The position numbers and the translations under genes were made by a program. A stretch of 64,000 nucleotides of DNA from Bryopsis sp. KO-2023 (Eukaryota > Chlorophyta > Ulvophyceae > Bryopsidales > Bryopsidaceae): positions 1,538,150 to 1,602,149 of the forward strand of contig BSYQ01000015.1 in assembly GCA_030272585.1 (NCBI GenBank), in the 5' to 3' direction. The notes under the pieces were generated by a model, which saw nothing but the letters and a program-made list of their open reading frames with translations, had not been told where the DNA came from and did no database searches. Positions within the stretch are counted from its first letter, which is position 1, and every line of letters begins with the position of its first letter. Positions 9,520 to 22,000 of this stretch are shown here, one piece after another.

Positions 9520-12500
9520 ATGTCAGAAATATCTGAAGACTATGGGTGTTATTCGAGCGAGCCGGAGGACGAATTCGTGGATATGTCCGATGAGAGCGAC
9601 GTAGATGTGGGCGAGGATGTGGAGTTGGATATTTCGACCGTGAGAAAGGTAGCGAAAACTGTTCGCTGTTTGGAACGGAGGTCCATATTTATTCGCTCGC
9701 GCGGAATTGAGTGTTCTAAGATTTCGGAAAGGGGGGGTTTCAGCGGTATTCAGGCGGAATACCTTTCGGCACCCGATGTTTGTATCGATGCCGCACAGAA
9801 AGTGTCGAAGGGTTCCGTGGTTTTGACGGAACTTTGGGGTCGGTTTTTTGGATTGTTTTCTTTTCCCTTTTAATTTCACTTGTTTTTCTTTTCGTGTTTT
9901 TCCGCAGCGCACTTATCGAATTCTGGAAGGAGGTGACGGTCGAAACGAAGGCGAACTGTGCCGGGAGAGGGACGCCTGTATCAATTACGTCAAGTCGATT
10001 CTCGGAACGGACTCGGAGCTCACCGTTCGTTTGCTGAGACTGTTCAAGTGGTGTGTTTTTTTGACCCGTTTCCATTGAAAACCCCCATCGAATCGTCGGG
10101 CTCTTCTTTCACTTCCACCAGTTCATTTCCAGTTTCGTGCGCGTCGAGTGGAACCCACGTGTTTCTCGTTTTTCGGATGTCGTCGCAGGGACCCCACGCG
10201 CACTACAGAATCTTGGTTTGAAGATGCGGAGAGCGTTAAGAAACGAGTGGGGATGTGCGAGGTCTTGGCATCCGGTGCAGGGCCATCTTCGTCAGGAAAC
10301 CAGGTGGGAATCGTTTCTCGATAACCCAATCCTTCGAGGCACCGATAAAAGAAAACCCTTTTTTTTCCGTCGGACCCCTTTTTGGTCCTATCGTCGTCTC
10401 CACAATTTCGTGGGGATTCACTTCAAGCTTTTTTGAAAATAAAGAAAGGGGGGATAGGGGAAAGTGGGGTGGTTTTCTGTTTGATATTTATTTTAGTAAA
10501 GCAGTCCCAACCAACAGATGCAACACACCAGAAAATACAACATAACACATATAACTTATACGTGCATATATTTATTTATTTATATTTTTTTCTCCAGAAT
10601 CTGAAAAAGGTTTATCAGGTTTTCTCCTTCGTTGAATTTTTTTCTTTCTTTCGTTTATTCAGTTTTCGTTAATCACATTTTGAAGATGGAATTTTTTCCC
10701 TATTCCTTTTTTCCATTAGCTGATATGGCTCCATCAACCATGTCACAAAGTAAAATGTGGTTTTCCTCTCAGGTACCTTTTTTAAAAAACATTTGCACCG
10801 CTGCCCCCCCTTTCAACGCAAGACAAAATATATATATACTTTTATATACTATGTGTACTTTTTTCTCCCCTGGAATCTTATCTTCTTTTTTCCTGAAGAT
10901 AAAGATAAGATATATTATTATAGATATACAGTAGACACCGCTTTGTCCGCCCCCGGATAATCAAACCCACCGCCTTTTAAGCCCAAATCGCCAGGAACGG
11001 AATTTTTAGGGGGGGGGACCCATCGTTTTATCAGCCCGATCATCGGATAATCAGCCCAACCAATCGCGAATTTCATACGCGAATGGTCGAACGAAGAACG
11101 CGCAACGCAAAGGGAATGTCAAACGGTCGCACAAAATGAATACAATGCAAAAAAATACAAAATCGTCGACTGTTTGCTTCTGTTTCCGGACGTCATATTC
11201 GTTCCGATGGTAGTCGGCCTGGAGCGCCGAGGCTATGACAAGATGGAGGAGTACGAGAGTGCCCAAGACGGTGCATGGAGTTACTTCGACAGCGGTTGAA
11301 CCGCCAGGCCACTATTAACGAGTTTTTTTAGACTTCGATTCGAAAGCGTGCGCGTCTGGGAAAGGGGAAATGTAAGACACCGTTTTGTGAAACAATCGTT
11401 TATTATGCCCGAAAAAGCGTGGCCCGAATGTGTTCGATAAAGCGGTGTCTACTGTAATATATATGCATGTATTTTCGTTGGGCAAGTTTGCCTAATGTAA
11501 ATTAAACATTCGTTCATTCATTCATTCAAAAAATATATATCCATCTATGTATTTTGACCCCCCTGCCATTTTTTATTTTTTTTTGTTTCTTTTTTTTTTT
11601 TTCAGTCACAGACCACATGCTTGGCGTGTTTCGAATCGTTCGACAAAAAAGACGTCACTTTTATTCCATGCGGCCATGGGATGTGTGGAGAATGTTGGGA
11701 AGGATTCATCTCAGCAGCTATCGATGGGGGCCCGGCTTGCATCGACCTAAGGTGTCCATCTCCAGACTGCAAACAATATGTAAGATGCAAGAAATCGAAA
11801 TGGGGGTAGTGTTGTCTGTGTGTTTCTGTTCTGCAATTGAATCCACTTGATTTCACAAAACAGATTTTGATTTGTATTAGCATAGTGGTGACGAAAAATT
11901 GAAAATTGAAATTTGAAATTTATGCCTTCTTCGATTTCCTGAGGGGTAAAATAAATGGATATTAATTTAAAAAACCTGGGATTTCAATTTCTGCTTTCCC
12001 TCTGCCCTTTTTTTCCAACAAAAAAGAACGAAAAAATGATAAATAAATAAATAAACGATTTTAATTTCACGATGTAATTTCCATCTGCACCCTAGAAGAT
12101 TTATCCAACACTCTTAATGGCGCCCTAATTTTTCAATCCCGTATTCATCCCGTTCAAAGAAGAAAAAGCAAATTCGGTTTCTTTTTTTTAGTTTTCTTTT
12201 TATTTATCTAAGCAAACCTGCGATGATTCATTTTGCATCCGACATAATTTATTTTTTTAATCATTTTTTATTTTTTCTACACGAAAAAAAAACATACACA
12301 CACAAACACATGCACACGCTCGTTTACCTCCAAATATCGACAAAATTGCTGGATCAAATTCGAGATGCTTTGAACTTAGAAATTGGAGTTTACGACCATT
12401 TTCAATGACCTGAGTGAGTTTTTTTTTTGTTTTTTTCAAATGGCAGGTTCCTTCATCGGTGGTCGAAAGGCACGGCACTTTGAAAGACAAGATTCGATGG

Positions 12501-15500
12501 CACGAATTCGGAGTTCGATCGTTTGTGGATGATAATCCGTCGATGGCGTGGTGCACCGCCGCGAATTGCGACAGGGTGGCGGAATGCAAAGTGGATCTGG
12601 ATACCTCACAACCCCTCGACGTCCGGTGCAATTGTGGAAATGCGTTTTGCTTCACTTGCCACGAAGAAGCACACACACCGGTAGGTGTTGTTTTCAATAA
12701 TCGAATTTCTTGGAAGTAATAATTGTTGAATTTGCATTTGTAAAGGGGGGGGGGACCCTGTGCTTTTTTTCCCTTCTTTTCGCTTGTTTAATATTTCCAA
12801 GGTTGGGAATTCATGTGGCTGTTTTTTTTGGTTTTTTTTTTTGGGGGGGGGGGGAGGAAAGAGTGAGATCACAAACCGTTGAAGTGAAAAGAGTGAGGTT
12901 GCGATCCAATGATGTGAATTCAAGTGGGGTGGGGCGAATGGAGAACTCAGTCTCCGCCTAGGCAAATCCCTGATTCTCCACTTATTTCGTATTTTTTTAC
13001 TCTTTTTCTGCAAGTTTTTCTTCTTTTTTTTCTCCGATCGAGAAATGGTGGTGGTGAATCAGGGGTCAGCCGTGTTTTAGGGGTTGATTGTGTGATGGGG
13101 TGCTTTCTTGCCAGAATTGGGAAAGCGGGTTGTCTGTTGCAAGGCCGTCATGAATGGTGGTGGTGTCCGGTGTGGTGAAGGTGGATTGCGAAACTGTCAA
13201 AACGTGGCAAGCTAAAAATAGCGCGGAGTCGGAGAACCTTAATTACATTCTAGTCAACACGAAGCCATGTCCCCAGTGCAAACGGCCGATCGAGAAAAAC
13301 CAGGTGGGGTTTGGGGAGTTTTTTTATGTTTTTTTGAATAGGAAATACTGGGGGTGGTTGAAAAGAAAAGCAGGATTTTGTCGATTGGGGGGGGGGGTGA
13401 TTTCCATAATTATTATTCTAAATTTATGTTATTATTTATATTTTTTAATGGCTTATCGCTCTGGTGGATAAGTCGGAAAATGTATGTGTATGGAATTACT
13501 AATAATAGTAAATTTTGAAGATCGATGGATTTTTTTTTTCTCTCAAACCGTTGGAAAAGAAAAAGGGAATTTGAACATGCAGCAATGGTTGGCTTTTTTT
13601 CTTATATGTATGTAAAGGATCGTCTGTTTTTAATCGGATGCTGACGTTTTGTGACGATTTTTTTTTTTTTTTTTTGGGTGGGGGCAAAATAGGGTTGCAT
13701 GCACATGATATGCTCCCAGTGTAGGTTCGAGTTCTGTTGGCTATGCATGGGAAATTGGACAGCCCATAATGAGGCCACTGGAGGATTTTACGCTTGCAAT
13801 AGGTAAGTTTCCGTCTACATTTTCCCCAAAGATTTTTTACGTTTTTCCTGGATGAATAAATACTCGGTGATCGTACAGCCAACCCCGAGTAATGGCTTTG
13901 GGGAGGGCGTCTGCTAGACAACCTTTTGTTGATGGTTTCTTCCTATTTTTAGCAGCTGTTTTGTTGTTGTTTTTTTTCCAGAAAATCTAGATTTTTCTTC
14001 TTTTTTTTCCCCCACTAAATATGTTTGTAAAAACTTAGTCTCTCCCTCCCCCAAAAAATCAAATAATGAATTTTTATGTTCACAGACAAATATTTTATTA
14101 AATGTATAATTGAATAATGATATGTGAGCTATAAAATCACTTCGTTCTGGACGGCCTTCCTTGGGCAAGTTTGCCTAATGTAAATTAAACATTCACATTC
14201 ATTCATTCAATATGAATGTTTTTTTGTCTGTGGATATTTTCTGAATTCAGGTACGAAGCAGCTCGCAAGAGGGGGGATTACGACGAAGATACGCGTCGCA
14301 GGGACAATGCCAAAGCGATGCTGGAACGCTACACTCACTATTACGAACGCTGGGCTCTGCACAACACTGCTCACAAGAAGGTAATCTGCCAAAATTTGCA
14401 CACTCTTTGCAAAGGCAAAGAACTGTGGCTGTTTCAGAATTACAGTAAGTATTAATGAATTGATTAATGATTGATTACTAAGTCAAATTTGGTAATTGGG
14501 TTGTTTTTTTTCCGCATCTTGCACAGTGGGTGGGTCGCTTTTTGATTGGAAAAAAACCTTAAAGAAAAACTTTTAGTAGCTGGAGCAAAAGTGTTGAAAT
14601 TTTATAGAAATATATGTAATATAATGTACTTGTTGAAACACCCGTTGCTGGTGCAGTAATTTCGAGACAAAGCATGGACCCCCCCCCAAAAAAATAAAAA
14701 TAAATAGATATATATATATAAATAAATACATTTACAAAAAACTGTTTTTTTTTTACTTTTTTTCTTGGACAACAATACTTTACTTTTTTTTCCTTAGATA
14801 CAATACACAAAACAAAAGGATGAAGGACATCAAAGGGGAAAAAATTATCCAACAGGATTTGCTTTTCAACTGATATTTTTTCTCAGGAATTCTGGTTTTT
14901 TTTTCAGGCCATCGAAGATCAAAACAAAGTTGCAGGGGCAGCCGACGACAGCACCATGGGCAAACTGTCCAAAATGTCGATGTTTCCTGAAGGCGATTTG
15001 ACTTTCATTTTGGGGGCCTGGAAACAAGTGGTTGAATGCCGCAGGATATTGAAATATTCCTATGCGTATGGCTTTTACAAATTCGAACCGAAGGAGGATC
15101 AAGACAACACAGGGCTGGAAAATCAAAAAGATTTCTTTGAGTTTCTGCAGGTGAGCTGGTTGGTCGGTCAGTCGTTTTCTTTTGTGCAAAACACTTTTTT
15201 CGAAACGTTTTTTTCTTTTTTTTTTGGGGGGGGGGGGGGGAGGAGACAAAATTTTTTGGGGGGATTTTTCTTGAATGGAAAAAGTCTGCTACTGGAGGGT
15301 GTTATTTTTTATCATAATACACGATGTTCATACAAAAAAAATCCCAAGTGTTTTTTTTTTAATCCACAGAATACTGGACACTCCCCCCCCCCCCTTTTCT
15401 GTTGATTTTTCGTTTTTTTTTTTAATGCTTGAAAACATACATTTTTTTTTTGCCTTTTTCTTTTTATCACAGGGAGATGCGGAGGCCAGTTTGGAAACGC

Positions 15501-16682
15501 TGCACAGCATGGTGGAAAAGAAGTTGAAAGAACTTGTGGAGGATTCGCAGATGCTTTCCAATTTCCAGACGTTCAGGAAAAACATGATCGGGCTGACGGA
15601 CGTCACTCGGGACTACTTCGAAAAACTGGTCAAGCAGCTGGAAACCGGATTCGAAAACATCGAAACCTTGTATGCTGGTGGTGAGAGAAACGCCAACTGC
15701 CGAGTTTTTTTTTTCTTTTTTTTTTTTTAATATATGATGGCCATACAATGTATATACATATATATTATATGTGTGTGTGTGTGGTGAGTGGCCACTCCTA
15801 TTTTAAAAAAGCGTTTATATCCAACCCTATTGATAGCTTTTATACGTCTTTCTTGGCCCGGGGGGGGGGGGGGGGGGAAGTTTCGTGGATTACCTGTCCT
15901 CTCCCCCCCCCCCAAAAAAAAAAAATAATAATAATAAATAGAAATCAAAGTGAATAAATGACATTTCCAAAAAAACATATACAGATATATATATATACAT
16001 ATTATTGCAATTGGTGGCATGTGTATTAATGCGTTCGTCCGAAATCCAGAATGACTGATGAAAGTGGTGGGCACTGGGGGGATGTGTGTCAGGTAATATG
16101 GAGGGCTCTTTTTCTGGGCAATTGTCTGGGCAGTTGTCGGATGGGGTCAGAACCTCTCAAGGAGCGCAGATATCCGGAGGAGATGAAACAAGCCAGCGCA
16201 AGGATGTCAAAGACCCCACTGAGGGGATGAACAGCAGGCAATTGGAGGCTATGGCTGGTTTCTGGCAATGCCCAGAGGTAACCGACCGAACAAGAATGAA
16301 CCTTAATGCTCACATAATGCTGTGGTATAGACCCCCCCGGGGGTGGTGGGAGGGGGTGCTCGAAATATATGATTTTGTGCAAAAAGAAAATAAAAAGGAT
16401 CTATTCCTAGAAGAAACCTCGAAAAAAAAGTGCTTTTAAAATCCAATGGAAGAAATATGTTTTGATTAATATGAGCATGGTGTTTTTTGTTTTTTTCTGT
16501 TGGCTTCATATGCTGTATATCGCTTGACGTTTCTTTTGTGATTTTTAGGGCTTTTTTTTTCTGCATGTTTGTTGAATTATGTGTGTTTTTTTTGTTTTTT
16601 TTTTTCCCAGTGCACTTATGCCAATCAAGAGCTGGAGGGGGAAGAATGCGCCATGTGTCAAACTCTACGACCCCCTCCCTGA
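9520..16682 (+). CDS. Ariadne-type RBR E3 ubiquitin-protein ligase
   Basis: RBR ligases take ubiquitin from an E2 onto a catalytic Cys before passing it to the substrate. Predicted exons are 9520-9648, 9908-10050, 10189-10274, 10720-10772, 11606-11779, 12447-12680, 13181-13303, 13693-13802, 14251-14380, 14908-15150, 15473-15680, 16093-16277 and 16611-16682, giving 629 aa. The acidic N-terminus is followed by a UBA-like helical region (about 60-115, [15 protein letters not shown]), RING1 (about 140-195, [10 protein letters not shown]), IBR (about 220-270) and RING2/Rcat. RING2/Rcat has C303, C306 and the catalytic C316 in GCMHM. The Ariadne domain ([13 protein letters not shown] onwards) ends in a RanBP2/NZF-type finger (W602, C604, C607, C619, C622). 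That last finger and the QGCMHM form are plant-type ARI features. The donor of exon 3 is the weakest call: CAG/GTGGGA at 10303 looks stronger but breaks the frame, whereas GTGCAG at 10275 keeps it. The finger may bind ubiquitin. Confidence 0.9.
10929..11454. mobile_element. non-autonomous pogo/Tc1-mariner-like DNA transposon (MITE) in an Ariadne intron
   Basis: The ends are 16-bp perfect terminal inverted repeats, CAGTAGACACCGCTTT at 10929-10944 and its reverse complement at 11439-11454. The element is flanked by TA on both sides (10927-10928 and 11455-11456), as expected for a TA target-site duplication. Its length is 526 bp. Subterminal sequences repeat the motif GGATAATCA (near 10955 and 11045), like the ends of pogo/Tigger elements, which also begin with CAGT. 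No transposase reading frame is recognisable, so it must have been moved in trans. It lies within the intron 10773-11605 and does not interrupt the coding sequence. Confidence 0.82.
11473..11528 (+). repeat. dispersed SINE-like 3' end with ATTC tail, copy 1
   Basis: The core AAGTTTGCCTAATGTAAATT is shared with copies at 14151 and 33616. Here it is followed by an (ATTC)n tail. It lies 18 bp after the pogo-like element in the same intron. A unique core ending in a short microsatellite is the usual look of the 3' end of a SINE or LINE. Confidence 0.6.
14151..14210 (+). repeat. dispersed SINE-like 3' end with ATTC tail, copy 2
   Basis: This copy has the upstream ACGGCCTTCCTTGGGC segment as well as the shared core and ends in CATTCATTCATTC. 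It lies in the Ariadne intron 13803-14250, just before the acceptor. Confidence 0.6.
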
Positions 16683-19088
16683 AAAAAAAGAAAAAAAGAA
16701 AGAAAAAATCACAGGAGTTTTGATTGTTTTCCCTTTCTCTTTTTTCTGTTTCTTGGATTAGTATGGTTATCTGTTGAAGCTAAAAAAAACGAAACAAGGG
16801 GAGAAAGGAGGTGGAAAGAAAAATTATAAGAAAGGGAGGGAAAAGAAAAAAGATATATATTTGTAGGAGCAGTTTTTGATTTTACAAATAATAATTTTTT
16901 TCCACGTTCAATACACAATCGCACACAATTGCCTTTCGTTATTCCCTGCCCTCCCTTTATATTGTGTGGTCATGGTTTTTTCTGATTTTTTTCTTCTTCT
17001 TTTTTTCCCCTTTTTTCTTGATTTTTCTGTGCAAGCTTTTTGACCAACCCACATCTTTTCATTTTTGATGAAAAGTTGAAAAAAAATTAGAATTTAAAAG
17101 AAAAAGAAAGGTCCCTTGTTTTTCCCAACTCACTGCAAGGTCATGCTTTAGTATTTTTTTTTTTTTAAAGAAAACGAAAGCGTGTGGTCAAAATGCTCAT
17201 TTTTTTTTCTCTTCAGTTTGGACCAGGGGGAAGAAAGTGGAGGGAAAGCAGTGGATAGTTTTTTTTTGTTTTTCTTGTTTTTTTTTCAGCACCCGATAGA
17301 AAAAAACAGAAGGGCTTGAAGAGTGTAAAGTATTTGACGGAAAAAAAAGAAAAAAAGAAAGAAAAAGGTGTGTTGTTTTGCATCGAAGAATTTTGGGAGG
17401 GAAAACAAAAACAGTGGAAAGGACTGCTACCACTTTTCTTTTTTTTTCTTTTTTTCCTAAGGTTAAAAAAAAAATTGACATTGACATTTGGCTTGGCCAT
17501 TTTGCTTGCATACATCACTCTTTTTTTAATTAAATAGAGTGACCTCTTTCTTTCCTTTATGCCTGTGCGTGTATTTTGGAAGGGGAAAAAAAAAAGAATG
17601 GAAAAAAAGAATAATAAAGGGGGGGAACTATGTGTTTCTTTACCGCTGAAGAATGCAGGTTGAGGATTGGAACGTATTTTTTTTTCCCTGGAAGGGAAAT
17701 TATGTTCACCCCCCAGCTAATGAGATTTATGGTGTTAAAAATGATGCTTTTGTTTTATGGGGGGGGGCGCGCGGAAAAGAGACAGAGTTCAGCTGATTTT
17801 TTTTTAATTACTATTTTTTTCAGTTTTTCTTTGGCTGGTGGGGGGGGGGGGAAGGGAATTTCTGGCAAGGCCTTTGAGGGCAATGGAATTATTTAGGGCA
17901 GCAAATTCCAGAAAAAGAAGATTTTAAGAGGGGGGGGGGGGGGGGTGGGGTTGTGTGTTTTATGATGGTGAATTAGAACTGAGAATTTGCACCGAGGAGG
18001 AAATTTGGGTGGAAAGGGAAAAAAATATAACGGTGTGTGTTTGGGGGGGGGGCTATTGACAAAAATCGATGTCGAAAGAAAAAAGAAGAAAAAAAAAAGT
18101 AACCACAAAACGTGGGGTTTGTACAGTGTGTTGTTCTAGGGAGGATGGAGTGAATTTTTTTTTTCCAGTTTTTTCTGAGGGAGGGAAGGGGGGGGGGGGG
18201 TTAAAAAGGGAAGGGATGCTGCTTTCAACAGCTAATATATGACAAAGAAAGGAAGAGAGGGCAAAGCAAAAGATGAAATATGTACATTGGTGGTTGTAAA
18301 TGCAAACAGGATTTTGCCAGCGTTTGTAAGGATTCAATCTGATTATGTAAACAAGTAGGCATTGAGATGGTCCTGCAGTTGTTTTTTTTTTGGGGGGGGG
18401 GGGGCTAAAAGAAATTGGACCCAGAGTGAACTTCATGACGGGGAAACAAATTTTGACTTCCCCTCCCCTAAAATTGTGAAAAAGAAGAAAAAAATAGACA
18501 AAAAGAGGAGTGTTTTGTTGCAGCTGTTGTCAGCCCCAAGTTTTTTTCCTCTGATTGTGAAGGAAAAGTGGAGCTGCTTTCCTGTGAAGAATGCCTTCTA
18601 TATTAAGTAAATCGTTGTAGGCATACTGCATTCACGAAGGTTCCAACTCTGCGTGTGAAATTCAGTTTTCTTCGCAATGGTTATCCTTCCCTTTTCCCTT
18701 TCTCCGGAAAACCCGATTTAAAGGGAAAGAGAGTTGACGGTTTGAGAGTTGACGTCCGCATTGACAAAAGACGTCATATTGTTGACCCAACCTCACACAA
18801 GATCTCCACCAATTTTCCAAACCAACTGTTGATCGAAACCTCAACAAACCGCTCCGACGTCTATACCCGCAAATGATGACGTTTTTTCCAAGTTAATGCA
18901 TCTTGACAGACATCCGCTCCATTACTAATCAAATCAACATCACACACCAACGGAAACCCGTACAGCAAAACAGCATCCCAAAGTGTGCGCATTGGCCTGC
19001 AAGCCGTGTGCAAACGATCAGTAGAGCCGTGAACAAAATGGAAGGCGAAAAGTGAGTTGTTTCTTGGAGCAAAGGGTTGGGGGTGACC
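16683..19088. other. 2.4-kb gene-free, homopolymer-rich intergenic region
   Basis: The segment is dominated by T, A and G runs of 8-18 bases (for example G runs at about 17840, 17930, 18190 and 18392). The right part, 18650-19088, is less repetitive and should hold the promoter and 5' UTR of the coiled-coil gene. A short ATG-led frame at 19038 (five codons, then GTGAGT) could be an alternative first exon. I find no domain-bearing frame on either strand. Confidence 0.5.
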
Positions 19089-22000
19089 ATGGAGCAACCT
19101 GACGGCGCAGCACCTGCTGAGGCTTCTGGACAAGAAAGAGAGTCCCAGAGCCGCCCTGAACGAGTGTCGCTGCCTATACCTCATGACTGTCTGGGGCACT
19201 CGAACATGTCCCCGCTGGGGAAACGAACGAATCTGTTGCTCGACGGGAAGGCGGCTGACATATTCAAAATTCATCATCGGCTGCAAGCGATGCTGGAAAA
19301 GAAACAGCGAGAGAACGAAGCAGGGTGCGCGCTATTTCGCACGGTTCCTGCAATCGCTCAGTTTAGATATCGTATCGATCAGTCGCTGGGCTCCTTTCTG
19401 CTCTTACACAATGTGTGCGTGATTCTAGACCTCTTTTCAAAGAGAGAGCTTGCCAAAAGGATTATCAAAATGGAGCGACAAAAAACAGGGCTCGAAGTGC
19501 AAAAGCACGGCTGGAGGGACGCCCTAACCGCCTTGAGCAGAGTAAGATGGGAAAAGAAAGCATATATCTTCCACCTTTGATCACCAAAAACGCTTTAAAG
19601 CAAAATTTTGGGTGTGCGGAATTGCGCTCTCTTGTCAACAGAATGGCGTTACACCAGGTCGCGCCCCACGAATATCTGCTTCTCGACCAACGAGCTCAAT
19701 CAAACAAAAGTCGAGGGTACCAGCATCTCCCCTTGAGCTGGCAGGCGAAGCTCCTCAACTAGGGGGACCACGCTGGGGAGCAACAGAAGGAGGAAGAGAT
19801 CAACTCAAATGGGTTCGCAAGCTGGTGAAGTACACCGAAACCCACCCCCTGTATGTGCCCGAAACCCGCACAAGTGAGATTAAAGTCACTCCAGGGGAAG
19901 GCTGGAGCAAAACTGTTTTCCCCAGTCGCCAGCCTGATCGACGGGAAGATATCCATTTGCTGAGCCATTGGCTGACTGATATGATGAAGCAGTTGGAGGT
20001 CACAGCGATATATGAGGAAAAGCAAGGTGGCTGATAGATGCTGATAGAACCTCCTCCCCGCTTCTTGCTACGCTTTTCACTAAAAAAGTGTGGGGTAAAA
20101 GCATTCGAACACACGCTTGGTTCGTGAAAGTCTTGTGCTGAACGTTCAGACTCAGATGTGGCTGAAGATTTAGCCAACGCTGCGGTTTGGATATACAAAA
20201 TGGCGTTTCAAGAGCTCAGCAGACAAATTGCTACGGAGTGTCAGGACCGGGCAGAATTGCTGAGCTACTTGTGGGATCAGTTCTTCACGCTCGCGGAATT
20301 GAAGTCTGCGATCGGCCATGAGAACGAGCTCGCCAAGGCGCAGCGCGAATATTTGGATGCAGAGAAAGCGAAACGAGACATTAGCGAAGAGAAAAAGGTA
20401 AACAAAAGGATTTACCCAACTTTATCGAAAGCGTGGCCCCTTAGTATCGCTTTGTGCTCAAGCAATGACTGCCCCCCCCCCCCTGCCAACGCCGCTCTAC
20501 CTCCAGTATTTGGCACCCCCTGAACTCATATCTCATAACTCATATCTGGGACAGCATTTCAATCTGTTGAGAAGATTATTGAAATTCTGTGAACGGTGGC
20601 CTTCTCTTCGCATAGTTCCTCTTAGAGCATCACGGTGATTCTCAAGTATTATTTGTTTGTTTTTTAGATTATTGCGGTGCAGTCCGAAAAAAAGCAACAA
20701 GAAAATAGACGGGAGAAGATGTTGGCCGATCAGCAAAAAGATCTCTTGACAGTGAATTTGGTTAAAACAAAAAAAGCACTCGATGAACAGCAGCACGAAA
20801 ACAAGATTGCAGAGGAGACATTGAAGGTATTGTTGTGGAAGGAATCCCTTTCAAACAAACTTACATACAACAGTGGGATTTTTCAGAAACTTTTTTCGTG
20901 GGGCAATCGAATCTAGAGAAGCTCAGCGATTGTGCTGCAAATCCCCTACAAAATAGTTTCCACAGATGCTAAAACAAAAGTTTTTTTGTACAGTGTGAGG
21001 TCGTTCTCAATCGCTTGCCTCTCCACAGGATGAAGTTCAGAAGCGCCTGGACGTAGAACAAGAGCTGGATAAAACCAAACAGCTGCTGTCGATGACAAAA
21101 AACGATGAGCTCACAGCAAGGGCAGAATCAAAGCTTCTCAATACCCAAATCGTGACTCTGGAGGCCAAACTTAACACTGTGAAGTGCGACTTGCACGACA
21201 CAACAAAAGCTATGGAGAGAGAAACAGACTATTCAAAGCGTTTGCTAAAAGAGAAGAGCGAGGATGAGATTGAATACCAAAGGATGCGGCGGGAATACGA
21301 GACGAACGACATAATTATCATGGGACTCAAGGAGCAATTGCGGGTGCGATATTGGGGAGATAGCCGCTGTTATCTGTTTTTTTTTTATTTTTTATTTATC
21401 ACAATGTAATTTGATGTTTGTTTGTTTGTTATCTGGTTTGGCAATTGAAGTATTGTTCGTTTCTTTTGAATGACGTTTTGTGTGTATATTATATAACCCA
21501 ACGCTTCATCATGTAGGTTCGCGACAAGCATGTCATTGATGTCGAAATGCAAGCTAGAGAAAATGTGGAACAGCTGAAGTTGGATAGATGTGAAATTCAG
21601 CAGCTTAAATCGGAAATCTCAAAGCTGCAGGAAATTCTAGCCGATGTCAAAGAAGAAAAATCGGCTTTGGAGGAAGCCCACAGAAGGTAGGATGATTTCG
21701 GTCATTAAACACACTTTCCACTCTTTGGAGTGTATCATACATATACAAAGGAGTGTCTTCTGAGTACCGATTTCGCTTTAGTCAGACTCTGGAGTTCGAG
21801 AATCTTAGACAGAGCTCTGCAGAAAAGCAAGGGGAGTTGGAGAACGCCAATGAGGATCTGAGCACAAAGTTGGCTGCATTTGTACAAGACATACAAGTTC
21901 GTGACCATGAACTGCAGAGGACTAGAGCCGAGCTCAAAGATATAACGAGCAAATTAAACAACGAGCTGGAACAGGTAATCGATGGACTATGGCTGCACTC

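Noticed and set aside
10275-10303. Extended third exon of the Ariadne gene using the GTGGGA donor at 10304
   Set aside because: It leaves phase 0, whereas the next exon (10720-10772) needs phase 1. The GTGCAG donor at 10275 restores the frame, although an unseen small exon is still possible.
11051-11266. Transposase remnant inside the pogo-like element
   Set aside because: The 71-codon minus-strand frame shows no helix-turn-helix or DDE motif, so I treat the element as noncoding.
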